A stretch of 6,624 nt of DNA from Desulfohalobiaceae bacterium (lineage in GTDB: Bacteria; Desulfobacterota; Desulfovibrionia; Desulfovibrionales; Desulfothermaceae), in NCBI GenBank assembly GCA_021737115.1, contig JAIPER010000202.1:1-6624 (forward strand), in the 5' to 3' direction. Of this stretch, positions 5,073 to 6,624 are shown one piece after another. Below the pieces are notes generated by a model. It saw nothing but the letters and a program-made list of their open reading frames with translations, was not told the origin of the DNA and made no database searches. A program made the position numbers and the translations under genes. Within the stretch, counting starts at the first letter, position 1; each line of letters opens with the position of its first letter.

Positions 5073-6624
5073 CAGTCCAGCCCCAGGATCTTGAAGCTCT
5101 CAATGCCCCGATCATCAATGATCTTCACCGCGGCCTGCTGGTGATCACCCGCTTCAAAGGGCAGGGATTCCGTGCCCAGGTAGGCCTCGATCCGCTCCTC
5201 ATCGATCTCGGCCTTCAGGTTTCTGGCCAGCTTGCTCCAGCCATCCTTGGGCCCGGCCATGGGGAAGAAGACCTGGCGGGGGAAGAGGCTGCGGCCGTCG
5301 TAATCCGGATCGAGCAGCCACATGGCGATCCGCTCTCTGCCCCCGGATTCGATGTTGCCGGTCTTGGTATTGTAGTAGTCAAAACCGTTCACGTATATCT
5401 TGTATTTTGCCCCCTTCTTCCCTTTGCCGATTTTCTCCGGGACGACATCCGGCTGCCCGATGAGCCAGAAGCTCTCATTGCTGGAGCGCTTCTTCTTGAG
5501 ATCATCAGTCAGAAGATCCGCGCTCATCTGGGCCTTGAGCAGGGTCACCCCGGGCCAGTTGGTCTCGTCGATGTCCTTGGCCGCTTCCGGGTCGAACTGG
5601 AAGGCGGCAAAAACAATGATCCTGGGCCTGGGAACCAGGGTCTGGGCTTCCTGAATGGCCAGATCCACCTGGCGCTGCTCCAAGGGAGCGTGTTCAGGGC
5701 CGAAGGAGACAACCACCCGCTCCGCCTTGGTTTCGGGATGGTCTTCCCGGACCGAATGCGCCCCTTCGTCGTTCGGCCTGGTCTCGCCCTCGGCATGGAG
5801 CCAGCGGGTCCCGGCCAGAGGCTCGATGCGGGCAAAGGTGATCCTCTGCCCGGCCTTGCCCCGGATGCCGGTCTTCAACAGCTCGTCCCGCCATTCTCCC
5901 TGTCGCACGGTCTCCCCGGAACGGGCCACTGATTCGTCGGCCGTCTCGAAGGTATCGTCCCAGATGTCATCCAAGGGCTTGACAGTCGGTGAGGGCACGG
6001 CTTCTACAGTGAACGGTCCGGTCACCCTGGATTTGCTCTTGTCCACAGAGGGTTGATCATACAGGGTCTCTTGCGGGGCATGCTTTTTGATGGCCTCGTC
6101 GATCTCCTGCCGGCTCATGCCCTCCCTGATATCCGGATTGTTGGCGATGGATTTCAAGGTGATGTGGGGAACGGATTTGTACACAAAGCCGCTGCCCACC
6201 CCTTCTTTGGGATGGGCCAGCTTGTAGTAATCGAACGAGGCGGTCATGAGGCGCTGTTTGGCCAGGGTCAGGGCCACCCGTGATGTGTCGCAGGTAATCC
6301 AGCGCCGCCCCCATTGCTCAGCCACATAGGCGGTGGTGCCGGAGCCGCAGGTGGGATCGAAGACCAGGTCACCAGGGTCGGTGGTCATGAGGAGGCAGCG
6401 TTGAATTACTTTTTGGTTCGTCTGTACAACATAAATCTTATCAGCCCCATATCCGCCTGTAGCAGTATCATCCCAGTTGTTGCCTAAAGGAAAAAAGGGG
6501 AAATCTGTTGAATACCTTCTGTAAGACAGTGTGCTGCCATAAGCCTCTAATCGATTTGAATTTTTTAAGTTTTCAAATCCCTGAAGGTTTGTCTTCCACC
6601 CACCCTTTCCAGGTGTGTAATCCT
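5072..6624 (-). CDS. mod: Type III-like DNA adenine methyltransferase subunit, 5' part beyond right edge
   Basis: The frame is open from the right edge to TGA at 5074-5072, giving 516 visible residues. Residues 1-78 precede the first in-frame ATG (6388) but clearly belong to the protein: they include FPFFPLGNNWDDTATGGYG and VYVVQT-like KIYVVQTNQKVIQRCLL, typical of the region before the SAM site. DPTCGSGTT (residues 89-97, bases 6332-6358) is motif I of an N6-adenine or N4-cytosine methyltransferase. In the beta-type order the catalytic DPPY lies further N-terminal, outside the window. A C-terminal extension of about 400 residues follows, with VTGPFTVEAVP and a final segment containing GFDYYNTKTGNIESG and DYDGRSLFPRQVFF. 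It may serve contact with Res. The subunit would protect and recognise the target site for both activities. G+C falls sharply right of about base 6400. Confidence 0.9.
   Translation of the reverse strand, partial: DYTPGKGGWKTNLQGFENLKNSNRLEAYGSTLSYRRYSTDFPFFPLGNNWDDTATGGYGADKIYVVQTNQKVIQRCLLMTTDPGDLVFDPTCGSGTTAYVAEQWGRRWITCDTSRVALTLAKQRLMTASFDYYKLAHPKEGVGSGFVYKSVPHITLKSIANNPDIREGMSRQEIDEAIKKHAPQETLYDQPSVDKSKSRVTGPFTVEAVPSPTVKPLDDIWDDTFETADESVARSGETVRQGEWRDELLKTGIRGKAGQRITFARIEPLAGTRWLHAEGETRPNDEGAHSVREDHPETKAERVVVSFGPEHAPLEQRQVDLAIQEAQTLVPRPRIIVFAAFQFDPEAAKDIDETNWPGVTLLKAQMSADLLTDDLKKKRSSNESFWLIGQPDVVPEKIGKGKKGAKYKIYVNGFDYYNTKTGNIESGGRERIAMWLLDPDYDGRSLFPRQVFFPMAGPKDGWSKLARNLKAEIDEERIEAYLGTESLPFEAGDHQQAAVKIIDDRGIESFKILGLD

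Noticed and set aside
5141..5932. Long plus-strand frame (263 codons) opposite mod
   Set aside because: Same reason: composition of mod leaves this antisense frame open. Its protein is rich in G, L, P and V and has no recognisable domain.

Overview
The window looks like an accessory or defence island on a bacterial chromosome. Every gene I can support reads on the minus strand. Base composition is mixed: the modification and restriction genes are roughly 60% G+C, while most of the rest is A+T-richer. The style of the genes (a long-form type III-like Mod/Res pair, a MNT/HEPN pair, an AAA/DUF4143 protein) suits an environmental proteobacterium or a Desulfobacterota-like organism. No rRNA or housekeeping gene is present to prove the lineage, so this is a weak guess.

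Right half (2271-6624): a type III-like restriction-modification operon. The methyltransferase gene enters from the right edge; only its C-terminal 516 codons are visible, including the S-adenosylmethionine-binding motif DPTCGSGTT. Its TGA stop overlaps by one base the ATG of a 933-residue restriction subunit, giving TGATG. That subunit has an SF2 helicase core (Walker A, DEAH, QVVGRGLRR) and a C-terminal PD...ETK nuclease motif. The last ~225 bases at the right edge, coding the part of Mod just before the SAM motif, are about 40% G+C, against 68% in the adjacent 100 bases. This suggests a recombined specificity region.

Middle (1841-2270): about 430 bases with no convincing gene. It holds a promoter-like A+T-rich stretch ahead of the MNT gene, a perfect palindrome, a 14-base direct repeat that can form alternative hairpins, three more hairpins and a 10-base tandem repeat.

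Left-centre (848-1840): the wreck of two other systems. A complete small MNT nucleotidyltransferase (MntA-type antitoxin) is followed, with a 20-base overlap and a strong ribosome-binding site, by only the first ~18 codons of its HEPN partner (hepT, DUF86). That stub runs, in a different frame, into the C-terminal 216 codons of an AAA ATPase/DUF4143 protein. The ATPase module and the rest of hepT are gone, so a deletion has joined the two.

Left (1-847): a gene of unknown function begins at 182 and runs off the left edge. Between it and the DUF4143 remnant lie about 665 bases without a supported gene. They contain a compact G+C-rich cluster of three strong hairpins (375-488) and a second inverted-repeat patch (672-730).

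The R-M pair is the only system that looks whole, apart from the cut at the right edge. I did not find a clearly new multi-gene system. The best leads are the mosaic Mod gene, the orphaned MNT antitoxin, and the two structured non-coding segments.
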